Below, in pieces: positions 36,480 to 45,291 of a stretch of DNA of 64,000 nt. Origin of the DNA: Paraburkholderia sp. BL25I1N1 (GTDB lineage: Bacteria > Pseudomonadota > Gammaproteobacteria > Burkholderiales > Burkholderiaceae); NCBI RefSeq assembly GCF_003002025.1, contig NZ_PVZB01000006.1, positions 124,001 through 188,000 on the forward strand, written 5' to 3'. Under the pieces are notes generated by a model that saw only the letters and a program-made list of their open reading frames with translations, had not been told where the DNA came from and did not search any database. Both the position numbers and the translations under genes were made by a program. How positions within the stretch are numbered: position 1 is the first letter of the stretch; each line of letters begins with the position of its first letter.

Positions 36480-38318
36480 ATGGAAGAATTGCTGCCGTAT
36501 TACGAGCGCGAGTTGTCATTTCTGCGGCGCTATTCGCGCGACTTCGCCGAGCGCTATCCGAAGATCGCGGCGCGCCTCGCCATGTCCGGCGAACACTGCG
36601 AAGACCCGCACGTCGAGCGGATGATCGAGTCGTTCGCGCTGCTCGGCGCGCGCATCAACAAGAAACTCGACGACGATTACCCCGAATTCACCGAAGCGCT
36701 GCTGGAAGTGCTGTACCCGCACTACCTGCGGCCGTTCCCGTCGTGCTCGATCGCGCAACTGGGCACGTCCGCCGCGCTGAGTCATCTGACCGAACCGGTG
36801 GTTGTCGAGCGCGGCACCGAACTCAAGTCACGGCCCATTCGCGGCGTGCAATGCCGTTTTCGCACCGCTTACGATGTGACGCTGGCGCCGATCCGCATTT
36901 CCGAGGCGAAGTACACGTCGGTGGCGATGGCGCCGAGTGCGACCGTGCTGCCGGGCAATGCCACGGCGATCGTATCGATCACCTTTGAATCGACGGCGGC
37001 GCAACTCGACCTCACGGCGCTGAAAGTCGGCAAGCTGCGCACGCATTTGCACGGCGAGCAATCATTTATCGCGGCGCTGGCGGACTGTCTGTTCGTCAAC
37101 GGCATGGCCACCTACGTGGAAGCCGACCGTCGCGGCGTGTGGAAACAACTGCGCGAATCTCCGGTCGTGCAAGCTGGTTTCGACGAAGACGACGCGCTGA
37201 TCGACTATCCTGCCAAATCGCATCCGGCATACCGGTTGCTGACCGAATACTTCGCGTTCCCCGAAAAATTCAATTTCGCCGACTTCGATCTGGCGGCGAT
37301 GACACGCGCGAGCGGCCGCTGCCAGCGTTTGACGCTGCATGTCGTGTTGAAGGAGGTGCGCAGCGACTCGCACATGGCGCGCCTGCTGGATTCATTGGCC
37401 GCGCATCATTTCCGCCTGTTCTGCACGCCGGTGGTGAATCTGTTCGAACAGCACGGCGAGCCGATCCGTGTCAGCCATCAGGCGATTTCGTATCCGGTGA
37501 TCGCCGAAGCACGCCGCGCGTTCGCCTACGAGGTCTATTCGATCGATTCGGTGAAACTCGTCAGGCAGCAGGCGCATGAAGAATCGGTGATCGAATTCCG
37601 GCCGTTCTATTCATTGCATCACGGCGAAGCAGCGCGCGCGGGGCACTACTGGTTCGCGCGGCGCAACGACTGGGTCGCACAAAAAAGCCCCGGCTACGAG
37701 ACTGAAATCTCGATCGTGGATATCGACTTCGAACCGGCCGCGCCCCAGACTGATACCTTGAGTCTCGATCTGACGTGTACCAATCGCGATTTGCCTGCTG
37801 GTCTCGCAGTGGGGCTGGACGGCGGCGATCTGTTTCTCGAAGGCGGCTCGCTGACCGGCAGCATCTCGATGCTGCGCCGGCCTACGCCAAGCGTGCGTTT
37901 CGAACGCGGACGCGCCGCGCATTGGCGATTGATTTCGCATCTGGCGTTAAATCACGTCTCGCTCGCCAGTAGCGGTCTGTCGGCGCTCAAGGAAATGCTC
38001 GTGCTCTACGACTTGCGGCGCACGGCGGTGTCCGCGCGGCACATCGACGGACTGGTCGGCATCGAGCAGCACGCAGCCGTGCAATGGCTGCCGGGCAAAC
38101 CGTTCGCCACTTTCGTGCGCGGTATCGAGATTCGTTTGACGATCGACGAAGAACATTTCGTCGGCACGAGTCTCGCGTCGTTCGTGCGCGTGATCGACAC
38201 GTTTTTTGGGCTGTACGTGCATCTGAACAGCTTTGTGCAACTGGTCGTCGTGTCGAAGCGCACCGGCGAGGAGATCCTGCGATGCAAACCGCGCAGCGGC
38301 GAATCGATCCTGGCGTAG
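36480..38318 (+). CDS. tssF: T6SS baseplate protein TssF
   Basis: 612 residues of the ImpG/VasA family: MEELLPYYERELSFLRRYS at the start, DPHVERMIESFALLGARI and YPEFTEALLEVLYPHYLRPFPS soon after, and TEYFAFPEKFNFADF in the middle. With TssG it forms the baseplate wedge. The 3' end overlaps the tssG start by 37 bases, suggesting translational coupling. It is the second TssF in the window; the first, at 1740, differs widely outside the conserved blocks. Confidence 0.96.
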   Translation: MEELLPYYERELSFLRRYSRDFAERYPKIAARLAMSGEHCEDPHVERMIESFALLGARINKKLDDDYPEFTEALLEVLYPHYLRPFPSCSIAQLGTSAALSHLTEPVVVERGTELKSRPIRGVQCRFRTAYDVTLAPIRISEAKYTSVAMAPSATVLPGNATAIVSITFESTAAQLDLTALKVGKLRTHLHGEQSFIAALADCLFVNGMATYVEADRRGVWKQLRESPVVQAGFDEDDALIDYPAKSHPAYRLLTEYFAFPEKFNFADFDLAAMTRASGRCQRLTLHVVLKEVRSDSHMARLLDSLAAHHFRLFCTPVVNLFEQHGEPIRVSHQAISYPVIAEARRAFAYEVYSIDSVKLVRQQAHEESVIEFRPFYSLHHGEAARAGHYWFARRNDWVAQKSPGYETEISIVDIDFEPAAPQTDTLSLDLTCTNRDLPAGLAVGLDGGDLFLEGGSLTGSISMLRRPTPSVRFERGRAAHWRLISHLALNHVSLASSGLSALKEMLVLYDLRRTAVSARHIDGLVGIEQHAAVQWLPGKPFATFVRGIEIRLTIDEEHFVGTSLASFVRVIDTFFGLYVHLNSFVQLVVVSKRTGEEILRCKPRSGESILA

Positions 38319-39376
38319 TCGAGCAACTTCTCGACGAGCCGCATCGCTTCGAATTTTTTCAGGCGGTGCGGATTCTCGAGAAGTGGTTCGCGCAGCAATC
38401 GCCATCTCACGCGGGGCGTCCCGGCGAAGTCGTCGCGCAGCGGATTGCTTTTCGCAATTCGCTGTCGATGTCGTTCCCGCCGAGTGAGATTCACGGCGCG
38501 CAGTCTTTTGACAATGCAGGCGCAGCGCTGAAAGAAAAGTCGCAGCGCACGGCAGCGCTCGAGGACGGCTCGCTCGATAAGGTGGATATCACGCCGGCCT
38601 TTTTCGGCTTGCTCGGCGGGCAGGGCGCTCTGCCGCTGCATTACACCGAGCAGATCATCGCGCGTGAACAGATCAAGCGCGATCGCGCCGCGCGCGAGTT
38701 CTTCGATGTGTTCTCGAATCGCGCGACGGCGCTGTTCTACGCGGCGTGGAAGAAATACCGTCTGCCATTCCACTATGAACTGGATCGCGACGAACGTTAC
38801 CTTCCGCTTTTGCTCGCGCTCGCCGGCGTCGCCGACGACGACACGCGCAACAGCCTGCAAAGCGGCAAGGGCGCGCTATTCGATGAAGCGATTGCCGGCT
38901 ACGCATTGGCCGCGCGGCATCGGCCGGTATCGGCGGCGTATTTGCAACGCACGCTCTCGGAGTACTTCAAGGTGCGGGTGCGCGTCGAGCAGTTCGTCGG
39001 CAAATGGTACGACGTGCCGCGCGATCAGTTGACCTTGCTCGGCAGCGTCAACGCGACGCTCGGCGCGACCGCGCTGGCGGGCGAGCGCGTCTGGCAGCGC
39101 GACATGCGCGCGCGGCTCGTAATCGGACCGCTCGACAAGCCCGATTACGAAGCGTTTTTACCCGGCGCTGAGCGGGCGGTGGCGCTCGAACGCATGCTCA
39201 CGCTGCTGGCCGGCGTCACGCTCGAATACGAGGTGTCGCTGGTGCTGCGCCGCGAAGCCGTCGGGCCGAGCCTGTTGAGCAAGGGCGCGCGCCTCGGTTG
39301 GGACGCGTTCCTGTGCACGAAAGATGCCGACCGTGACCGCGCGGACGCCCGCTACGAATTGCACGTGATTCACTGA
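38282..39376 (+). CDS. tssG: T6SS baseplate protein TssG
   Basis: 364 residues from MQTAQRRIDPGVVEQLLDEPHRFEFFQAVRILEKW, the typical TssG (ImpH/VasB) start. Other family blocks are ITPAFFGLLGGQGALPLHYTEQI and FFDVFSNRATALFYAAWKKYRL. It binds TssF in the baseplate. The frame is open upstream within tssF, but the ATG at 38282 is the family-like start. clpV begins 35 bases after the stop. Confidence 0.95.
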   Translation: MQTAQRRIDPGVVEQLLDEPHRFEFFQAVRILEKWFAQQSPSHAGRPGEVVAQRIAFRNSLSMSFPPSEIHGAQSFDNAGAALKEKSQRTAALEDGSLDKVDITPAFFGLLGGQGALPLHYTEQIIAREQIKRDRAAREFFDVFSNRATALFYAAWKKYRLPFHYELDRDERYLPLLLALAGVADDDTRNSLQSGKGALFDEAIAGYALAARHRPVSAAYLQRTLSEYFKVRVRVEQFVGKWYDVPRDQLTLLGSVNATLGATALAGERVWQRDMRARLVIGPLDKPDYEAFLPGAERAVALERMLTLLAGVTLEYEVSLVLRREAVGPSLLSKGARLGWDAFLCTKDADRDRADARYELHVIH

Positions 39377-39411
39377 CTATAACGACAGAACCCGGACCCG
39401 GATCGCACGAC

Positions 39412-42087
39412 ATGAGCACGTCCCTCAATACCCTGATCGCCAAACTGAATCCGACCTGCCGGCAGGCGGCTTTGCTGGCGGCGAACAATTGCCTCGCGCG
39501 CGGTCACTACGAGGTCGACCTCGAGCATCTGCTGCTGGCGCTGCTGGACGAGCCGGCCAGCGACGTCGCGCTGGTGCTGCGCGCGAGCAGGATCGACGCG
39601 CATGCGTTGCGCGCGGATCTCGAGCGCGAGTTGCAGCGTTTGAAAACCGGCAATACGCGCACGCCGGTGTTTTCGAAGCATCTGATCGAACTGCTCGAAC
39701 AGGCTTGGCTGATTGCATCGCTCGATTCGCAGATCGGGCGGATCCGTTCAGGACACCTGTTGCTGGCGCTGCTGAGCGCGCCGGATCTCGCGCAATTCGC
39801 CGAGCGCATGTCGCCGTTGCTGCGCGATGTGCGCGTAACCGACCTGAAGCACAAGTTCGATGAACTGACCGCGGGCTCGCGCGAAGTCGAGCGCAGCAAC
39901 GAGACGCAAAGCGCGGGAGATAACGCGGGCGATCCAGTCGCGACCGCTACCTCACCGGGCGCGCCGTCTAAGACGCCGGCGCTCGATACCTACACGAGCA
40001 ACCTCACGCAGCGCGCGCGTGACGGCAAGATCGATCCGGTGATCGGCCGTGAAGGCGAGATTCGCCAGACCATCGACATTCTGATGCGCCGCCGCCAGAA
40101 CAACCCGATCATGACGGGCGAGGCCGGCGTCGGTAAAACGGCGGTGGTCGAGGGTCTCGCCCTGCGCATCGCCGCCGACGACGTGCCCGCGCCGCTCAAA
40201 GGCGTGGCGCTGCACATGCTCGACATGGGACTGCTGCAAGCCGGCGCGAGCGTGAAAGGCGAGTTTGAAAACCGCCTGAAAAACGTGATCGATGAGGTCA
40301 AGAAGAGTCCGCATCCGATCATTCTTTTTATCGACGAAGCGCACACCATCATCGGCGCCGGTGGCCAGGCCGGGCAGAACGACGCGGCCAATCTGCTGAA
40401 ACCGGCGTTGGCGCGCGGTGAATTGCGCACCATCGCTGCCACCACGTGGAGCGAATACAAAAAGTACTTCGAGAAAGACGCGGCGCTCGCGCGGCGTTTT
40501 CAGGTCGTGAAGATCGAAGAGCCGAGCGAGTCGCTTGCCGCGGCCATGTTGCGCGGCATGGCCGCGTTGATGGAAAAGCACTTCAACGTGCGCGTGCTCG
40601 ACGATGCGATTACCGAAGCGGTGCGGTTGTCGCATCGCTACATCAGCGGCCGGCAACTGCCGGATAAAGCGATCAGCGTGCTCGACACCGCTTGCGCGAA
40701 AGTCGCGCTTGCGCACAGTTCGACACCGGCAGCCATCGACGATACGAAAAAGCGCCTCGAACGTATCGACGCTGAAATCGCCGCACTGGAACGCGAAGTA
40801 GCGAGCGGCGCATTGCACGATGAACGGCTCGCCGAATTACGCGGCCTGCGTGAACAGGACCTCAAGGATGTCGCCGAAGACGAAGCCCGCTACGACAAGG
40901 AACGCGTTTTGGTGACGGAGATTGTCGGCTTGCGCGCGGACATCGACGCGGCGCGCGTGAGCAGCGCGGACCCGGAGCAAGCGGATAAAGCGCAGCAGGC
41001 GCGCGCAACGCTCGCCACGCGCGTCGCCGAACTGCACGCGTTGCAAGGCGGCCAACCGATGGTGCCGTTGCAGGTCGACGCTCACGTGGTCGCCGAAATC
41101 GTCGCCGCGTGGACCGGCATTCCGCTCGGCCGTATGGTCAAGGACGAAATCCAGACCGTGCTGAACCTGCAGCCGTTGCTGGCCGCGCGCGTGATCGGCC
41201 AGGACCACGCGCTCGATGCGATTGCGCAGCGCGTACGCACCGCAAGCGCGAATCTCGAAGACCCGAACAAACCGCGCGGCGTGTTCATGTTCGTGGGACC
41301 GTCGGGCGTCGGCAAGACCGAAACCGCGCTGGCGCTGGCCGACGTGCTGTACGGTGGCGAGCGCAAGATGGTCACGATCAACATGAGCGAGTATCAGGAA
41401 GCGCACAGCGTGTCCGGTCTGAAAGGTTCGCCGCCGGGCTATGTCGGTTATGGCGAGGGCGGTGTGCTGACCGAAGCGGTGCGCCGCAATCCGTATTCCG
41501 TGGTGCTGCTCGACGAAGTCGAAAAGGCGCACCCCGACGTGCTCGAAATGTTCTTCCAGGTGTTCGACAAAGGCACGATGGATGATGCCGAAGGCCGCGA
41601 GATCGATTTCCGCAACACGTTGATCATTCTGACGTCGAACGTCGGCTCGCAGGCGGTGATGCAGGCCTGCCTGAACAAGGGCGCGGAAGAACTGCCCGAC
41701 GCCGATGAACTTGCGGAAACCTTGCGTCCGCAGCTATACAAAGCATTCAAACCGGCATTTCTCGGACGCATGAAAGTGGTGCCGTACTATCCGATTTCCG
41801 ACGACGTGCTCGCCGAAATCATCGAGTTGAAACTCGACCGCATTCGCCGCCGCATCGAGTCGAATCACAAGGCGGTGTTCGAGTGGGACGAGTCGCTGGT
41901 CGATGCGGTGCTTGCACGTTGCACCGAAGTGGATTCCGGCGCGCGCAATGTGGATCACATTCTGAACGGCACGCTGTTGCCCGAAGTGGCGCAGCAGGTG
42001 CTGGAACGTGTGGCGAACGGTGCGACGATCGAACGCATTGCGGTGCGCGCGAGCGAGGCGGGTGAGTTCGATTACACGGTGGTGTGA
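39412..42087 (+). CDS. clpV: T6SS sheath-recycling ATPase ClpV (TssH)
   Basis: 891 residues of the ClpB/ClpV AAA+ family. The N-domain (1-150) is a ClpV-type sheath-binding domain. The first ATPase has Walker A GEAGVGKT at 236-243 and Walker B IILFIDEAHT; a coiled middle region (about 440-520) follows; the second ATPase has GPSGVGKT at 629-636 and VVLLDEVEKAH. ClpV extracts TssC from contracted sheaths so the subunits can be reused. It lies between tssG and tssA in the rightward operon. Confidence 0.97.
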   Translation: MSTSLNTLIAKLNPTCRQAALLAANNCLARGHYEVDLEHLLLALLDEPASDVALVLRASRIDAHALRADLERELQRLKTGNTRTPVFSKHLIELLEQAWLIASLDSQIGRIRSGHLLLALLSAPDLAQFAERMSPLLRDVRVTDLKHKFDELTAGSREVERSNETQSAGDNAGDPVATATSPGAPSKTPALDTYTSNLTQRARDGKIDPVIGREGEIRQTIDILMRRRQNNPIMTGEAGVGKTAVVEGLALRIAADDVPAPLKGVALHMLDMGLLQAGASVKGEFENRLKNVIDEVKKSPHPIILFIDEAHTIIGAGGQAGQNDAANLLKPALARGELRTIAATTWSEYKKYFEKDAALARRFQVVKIEEPSESLAAAMLRGMAALMEKHFNVRVLDDAITEAVRLSHRYISGRQLPDKAISVLDTACAKVALAHSSTPAAIDDTKKRLERIDAEIAALEREVASGALHDERLAELRGLREQDLKDVAEDEARYDKERVLVTEIVGLRADIDAARVSSADPEQADKAQQARATLATRVAELHALQGGQPMVPLQVDAHVVAEIVAAWTGIPLGRMVKDEIQTVLNLQPLLAARVIGQDHALDAIAQRVRTASANLEDPNKPRGVFMFVGPSGVGKTETALALADVLYGGERKMVTINMSEYQEAHSVSGLKGSPPGYVGYGEGGVLTEAVRRNPYSVVLLDEVEKAHPDVLEMFFQVFDKGTMDDAEGREIDFRNTLIILTSNVGSQAVMQACLNKGAEELPDADELAETLRPQLYKAFKPAFLGRMKVVPYYPISDDVLAEIIELKLDRIRRRIESNHKAVFEWDESLVDAVLARCTEVDSGARNVDHILNGTLLPEVAQQVLERVANGATIERIAVRASEAGEFDYTVV

Positions 42088-42140
42088 GCGGACGCGCCAA
42101 ATTGTTTTAATGCCGTACCCGATACTTATTGCTTTCTTTC

Positions 42141-43244
42141 ATGCCGATTAATCTAGACACCTTGCTGGCTCCGCTCAGCGAAACCTCGCCCTGTGGCGAC
42201 GATCTGCTGTTTTCGGCGGATTTCGACGCGATCCAGCACGCGCGCCGTTTCGAAGATCCCTCGCTGGATCAGGGCGAATGGGTCACGGAGGTCAAGGAAG
42301 CCGATTGGGCTTTCGTGGTCGAGCGTTCGGCCAGTCTGCTGCAAACGCAGACCAAGGACTTGCGCCTCGCGGTGTGGCTTACCGAAGCACTTGCGATCGA
42401 TGAGGGCGTCAACGGTCTTTCGCAGGGTTACGCGCTGCTGACAAAACTATGCGAGCGCTACTGGGACCACGTGCATCCGCTGCCGGACGGCGACGACACC
42501 GAGTATCGCCTCGGCAATGTCGCGTGGCTGGTCGGGCGTACGGGAGATCTGCTGCGCGCCATGCCGCTCACGTCGTCGCAGGGCAATGCGTACAGCACGA
42601 TCGATTGGGATGTCGCCACGCACGTTGCACAAGCCGTCAAACGCGATCCGGATCACGCCGACGATATCGCGCGCGGCAAGCCGTCGATCGATCAGATCGA
42701 GGCGTCCAAGCGCGCTACGCCGACGGCGTTCTATTCGACGCTGCTAGTCGATCTGAAGGCGTTCGAGGCGGCCATGCTCGCGCTCGAACAGGAACTGGAC
42801 CGGCGCGCGGCCGATTCCGCGCCGAGTTTCCGTCAGGCGAAGGACGCTTACGAAAACGTCTACCGGTTGGCCGAGCGCTTTGCGCGCGAAGTCGGCGTGA
42901 GCGCTGACGCGCCGCCCCCTAAAGCACCCGCGGCGCACGAGCAGGACCGCGCGGAACCCACCTTCAAGACCGCACCGCAACGCGAGGAACCTGTGTTGAC
43001 GACCATGCCGACGAGTCCAGTTGCAGGAATCCAGAGCCGCGCGCAGGCCGTCGCGCAATTGCGTGCGGTGGCCAGGTTTTTTCGCGCGACCGAGCCGCAT
43101 AATCCAGCCGCGTATTTCGCGGAAAAAGCTGCCGAGGCGGCGGATATGCCATTGCATCAATGGCTTTCGACGGTGGTCAAAGACGATGGATCGCTCGCGC
43201 ATATTCGCGAGTTGCTGGGCGTGAAGCCGGAAGAAAACAGCTAA
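42141..43244 (+). CDS. tssA: T6SS protein TssA, short type
   Basis: 367 residues from MPINLDTLLAPLSETSPCGDDLLFSADFD. The ImpA_N domain covers about 10-130 (DLRLAVWLTEALAIDEGVNGLSQGYALL). A helical middle follows, then a linker rich in Ala and Glu, and a C-terminal domain with RAQAVAQLRAVARFFRATEPHNPAAYFAEKAAEAA, as in the short TssA1-like class. This differs from the VasJ-type TssA at 131. A TTG at 42129 is an alternative start. It is the last rightward gene before a strong terminator. Confidence 0.93.
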   Translation: MPINLDTLLAPLSETSPCGDDLLFSADFDAIQHARRFEDPSLDQGEWVTEVKEADWAFVVERSASLLQTQTKDLRLAVWLTEALAIDEGVNGLSQGYALLTKLCERYWDHVHPLPDGDDTEYRLGNVAWLVGRTGDLLRAMPLTSSQGNAYSTIDWDVATHVAQAVKRDPDHADDIARGKPSIDQIEASKRATPTAFYSTLLVDLKAFEAAMLALEQELDRRAADSAPSFRQAKDAYENVYRLAERFAREVGVSADAPPPKAPAAHEQDRAEPTFKTAPQREEPVLTTMPTSPVAGIQSRAQAVAQLRAVARFFRATEPHNPAAYFAEKAAEAADMPLHQWLSTVVKDDGSLAHIRELLGVKPEENS

Positions 43245-43264
43245 AGAAGGCGGTCCGAACGAGA

Positions 43265-43301
43265 AAAAAAGCCTGGCTTCTTATCGAGGCCAGGCTTTTT
43301 T
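43265..43301. terminator. Strong two-way terminator between tssA and the OmpA/BON gene
   Basis: A 13-bp stem (43265-43277 with 43289-43301) has a GCCTGGC/GCCAGGC core, six A on the left and six T on the right, and an 11-base loop. It is placed to end both convergent T6SS units. Confidence 0.9.
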
Positions 43302-43331
43302 CATGCACGCTGCTGCACCAACAGCAACCGT

Positions 43332-44294
43332 TCAAGAGCCCGCACGAAATTCGATTCGCCGATTCCGTGCCCGCCCATCGGTCGTGTCGTTCGACGCGAT
43401 AGGCTGATCCGGACCGACGCCGGTCGTTGTCATCTGCTGCGGCGGAATGCCCTTCGCGACCAGATAACCTTTCACCGCATCCGCGCGCGCCTGGCTCAAG
43501 GCGATATTCGACGTGCGGTTACCCGAGTTGTCGGTGTGGCCGATGATTGCGACAGTCCTCGTCGTCATCTTCCCCATCGCGGCGGCCATCTGATCGAGAA
43601 TCGCGCGGCCTTGCGGCGTGAGCGTCGCGCTGCCGGTTTCGAATTCGATCGTACGATTCGCGAGCGTCTGATCGAGCAGGCCTTGTTCGGACGCACTCAC
43701 ACGTAGTCCATTCTTGATCGTGTAAGTCGGGTTCAACGCATTCGCCATGTCGCTCGCGAGTTGCTGGCGCTGCGATTCGTTGTGTACTTCGCCCTTCACG
43801 TCGATCTGCGTGCCGTCGATTTTCAGCTGACCTTTGCTGATCTGCTTCAACTGCGGGCCGATCAGCTTCTGCACATTGGCGGACCAGTTCGGCGGCGTCG
43901 CCACATCGGCGACTTCGATCTGGTCGACCACGTTGGCCGCGCCGTACGTGTCGCGCAGGCGCGCGAGCACGGCCGCCTTGGTCGCTTCGTCAGGCACCTT
44001 GCCGCCGACCACGACCTGGCCAGGCGTCGCATTGGCCGGCGGCGGCGCCGCGGTGATCGCACCGGTGCCGGCGCCGGTCGTACCGCTCGCGAGTCCGGCC
44101 GTGCTCACCGCGGGCCCCGCATTGCGGACTGAGGCCGAAGCGGCCGGCGGCAGCACCGTGGTGTGAATCGAAACGCCGCTATTGTCGACCGGCGTGACGC
44201 GAGCGGGGCCGTCGTTGTCGGCATGCGCGAACGGGCTGAGCAGAAGACCCGCGAGCAGCACCGTCATGCGTGCGGTGGATGTGTTGTTCAGCAT
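43332..44294 (-). CDS. T6SS-associated OmpA/BON-domain periplasmic protein (TagN-like)
   Basis: 320 residues from MLNNTSTARMTVLLAG, with a signal peptide ending AHADN. After a Ser/Ala/Pro-rich linker come BON-like segments (VVVGGKVPDEATKAAVLARLRDTYG and IDGTQIDVKGEVHNESQRQQLASDM) and a C-terminal OmpA peptidoglycan-binding domain (IEFETGSATLTPQGRAILDQM, GHTDNSGNRTSNIALSQARADAV, RNRRIEF). It should bind the wall and anchor the T6SS, which its short TssL cannot do. I recall a similar protein as TagN in Burkholderia; the name is tentative. tagF lies four bases upstream. Confidence 0.9.
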   Translation of the reverse strand: MLNNTSTARMTVLLAGLLLSPFAHADNDGPARVTPVDNSGVSIHTTVLPPAASASVRNAGPAVSTAGLASGTTGAGTGAITAAPPPANATPGQVVVGGKVPDEATKAAVLARLRDTYGAANVVDQIEVADVATPPNWSANVQKLIGPQLKQISKGQLKIDGTQIDVKGEVHNESQRQQLASDMANALNPTYTIKNGLRVSASEQGLLDQTLANRTIEFETGSATLTPQGRAILDQMAAAMGKMTTRTVAIIGHTDNSGNRTSNIALSQARADAVKGYLVAKGIPPQQMTTTGVGPDQPIASNDTTDGRARNRRIEFRAGS

Positions 44295-44298
44295 CGTG

Positions 44299-45291
44299 TC
44301 ACGCTCCCGTGAATGCTTCGCGGAACGTGTCGATGCTGACGCGCAGCGACAGTTGCGGTTGGTCGAGATAACTGACGAGCTTGCTGATGCCATGATCGTT
44401 TTGTGCGTGTTCGTCGATCCATTCGGGATCGTCGATATCGATGTTGTGCGCCGCGTACGACTGCGGATCGACCACGCTATGCAGCGTTTTGGCCGAGGCG
44501 CCGTTAAAGCCGATGATGAGCCGCTCGCGCTCGGCAATCGTGCCGATAAAAATCGCCAGTTCGAAATCCGCCTGCGCGACGAACGGCGCAACCAGTTCGA
44601 GCCAGAACGCGGCAACGAGACTGCGATAGAACGGATCGTTCGGCAGAGGCAAGGTCAGCCCGCGTTCGAGATGCGACGAGCCGCTTTGCATCACTGGACG
44701 CAGCAGTGAACCGAGCGCCAGCATCGCGCCGCGCAAGCGCACCGGATGGCCGCTCGCCAGCAGCATTTGTTCGAGCCCGGCGAGTGTCTGGTGTTCGACG
44801 AAGTCGTTGAAGGTGCCGTCGTGCGGATTGCCCGGACCGCCGCCGATCTCGATCGGCACTTGCGTTTCGCCGAGCGCCTGCAGTGCGCCGGGCGGTTCGC
44901 TGGCGCCGAGCAGCGGCTTCATTTGCGCCGCGACGCGCGACCACAAGCGCGCGAAGGCGAGCGGACTGTGCGCGAGAAACGTCAGCGGCTTTTCGACTTC
45001 GAGCGCGGTCGCGGCAAGAAACGGAAAGCGCCGCGACGACTGGTCGTGGCTCGCCATCATATGCCCGGCAATCGCCAGCTTGCTGCGCGAACCGAGGAAC
45101 GCGAAGTGCATCGGCTTGGCGTTTTCGTAGACGATCTTCCAGCGCGGATCGTCGGTGAGCAGTTCCATGGCTTCGGCGATCCAGCGGTCGAGCGTAGCCA
45201 GCAATTGCGGGTTATGCGCGCTTTTCACGAAGTCGCCGCGCGACGGGATCTTGCCGAAGTAGGCGATTTGCGCCTGCACGGTTTGCGTCAT
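44299..45291 (-). CDS. tagF: T6SS-associated protein TagF
   Basis: 330 residues from MTQTVQAQIAYFGKIPSRGDFVKSAHN, the diagnostic TagF start. DRWIAEAMELL, AFLGSRSKLAIAGHMMASHDQSSRRFPF and LIIGFNGASAKTL are also typical. TagF represses T6SS assembly after translation in some species, acting through Fha in Pseudomonas; no fha gene is in this window. The ATG overlaps the tssM stop in ATGA, so the two are translationally coupled. The frame runs open over part of tssM, but only this segment is family-like. Confidence 0.94.
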   Translation of the reverse strand: MTQTVQAQIAYFGKIPSRGDFVKSAHNPQLLATLDRWIAEAMELLTDDPRWKIVYENAKPMHFAFLGSRSKLAIAGHMMASHDQSSRRFPFLAATALEVEKPLTFLAHSPLAFARLWSRVAAQMKPLLGASEPPGALQALGETQVPIEIGGGPGNPHDGTFNDFVEHQTLAGLEQMLLASGHPVRLRGAMLALGSLLRPVMQSGSSHLERGLTLPLPNDPFYRSLVAAFWLELVAPFVAQADFELAIFIGTIAERERLIIGFNGASAKTLHSVVDPQSYAAHNIDIDDPEWIDEHAQNDHGISKLVSYLDQPQLSLRVSIDTFREAFTGA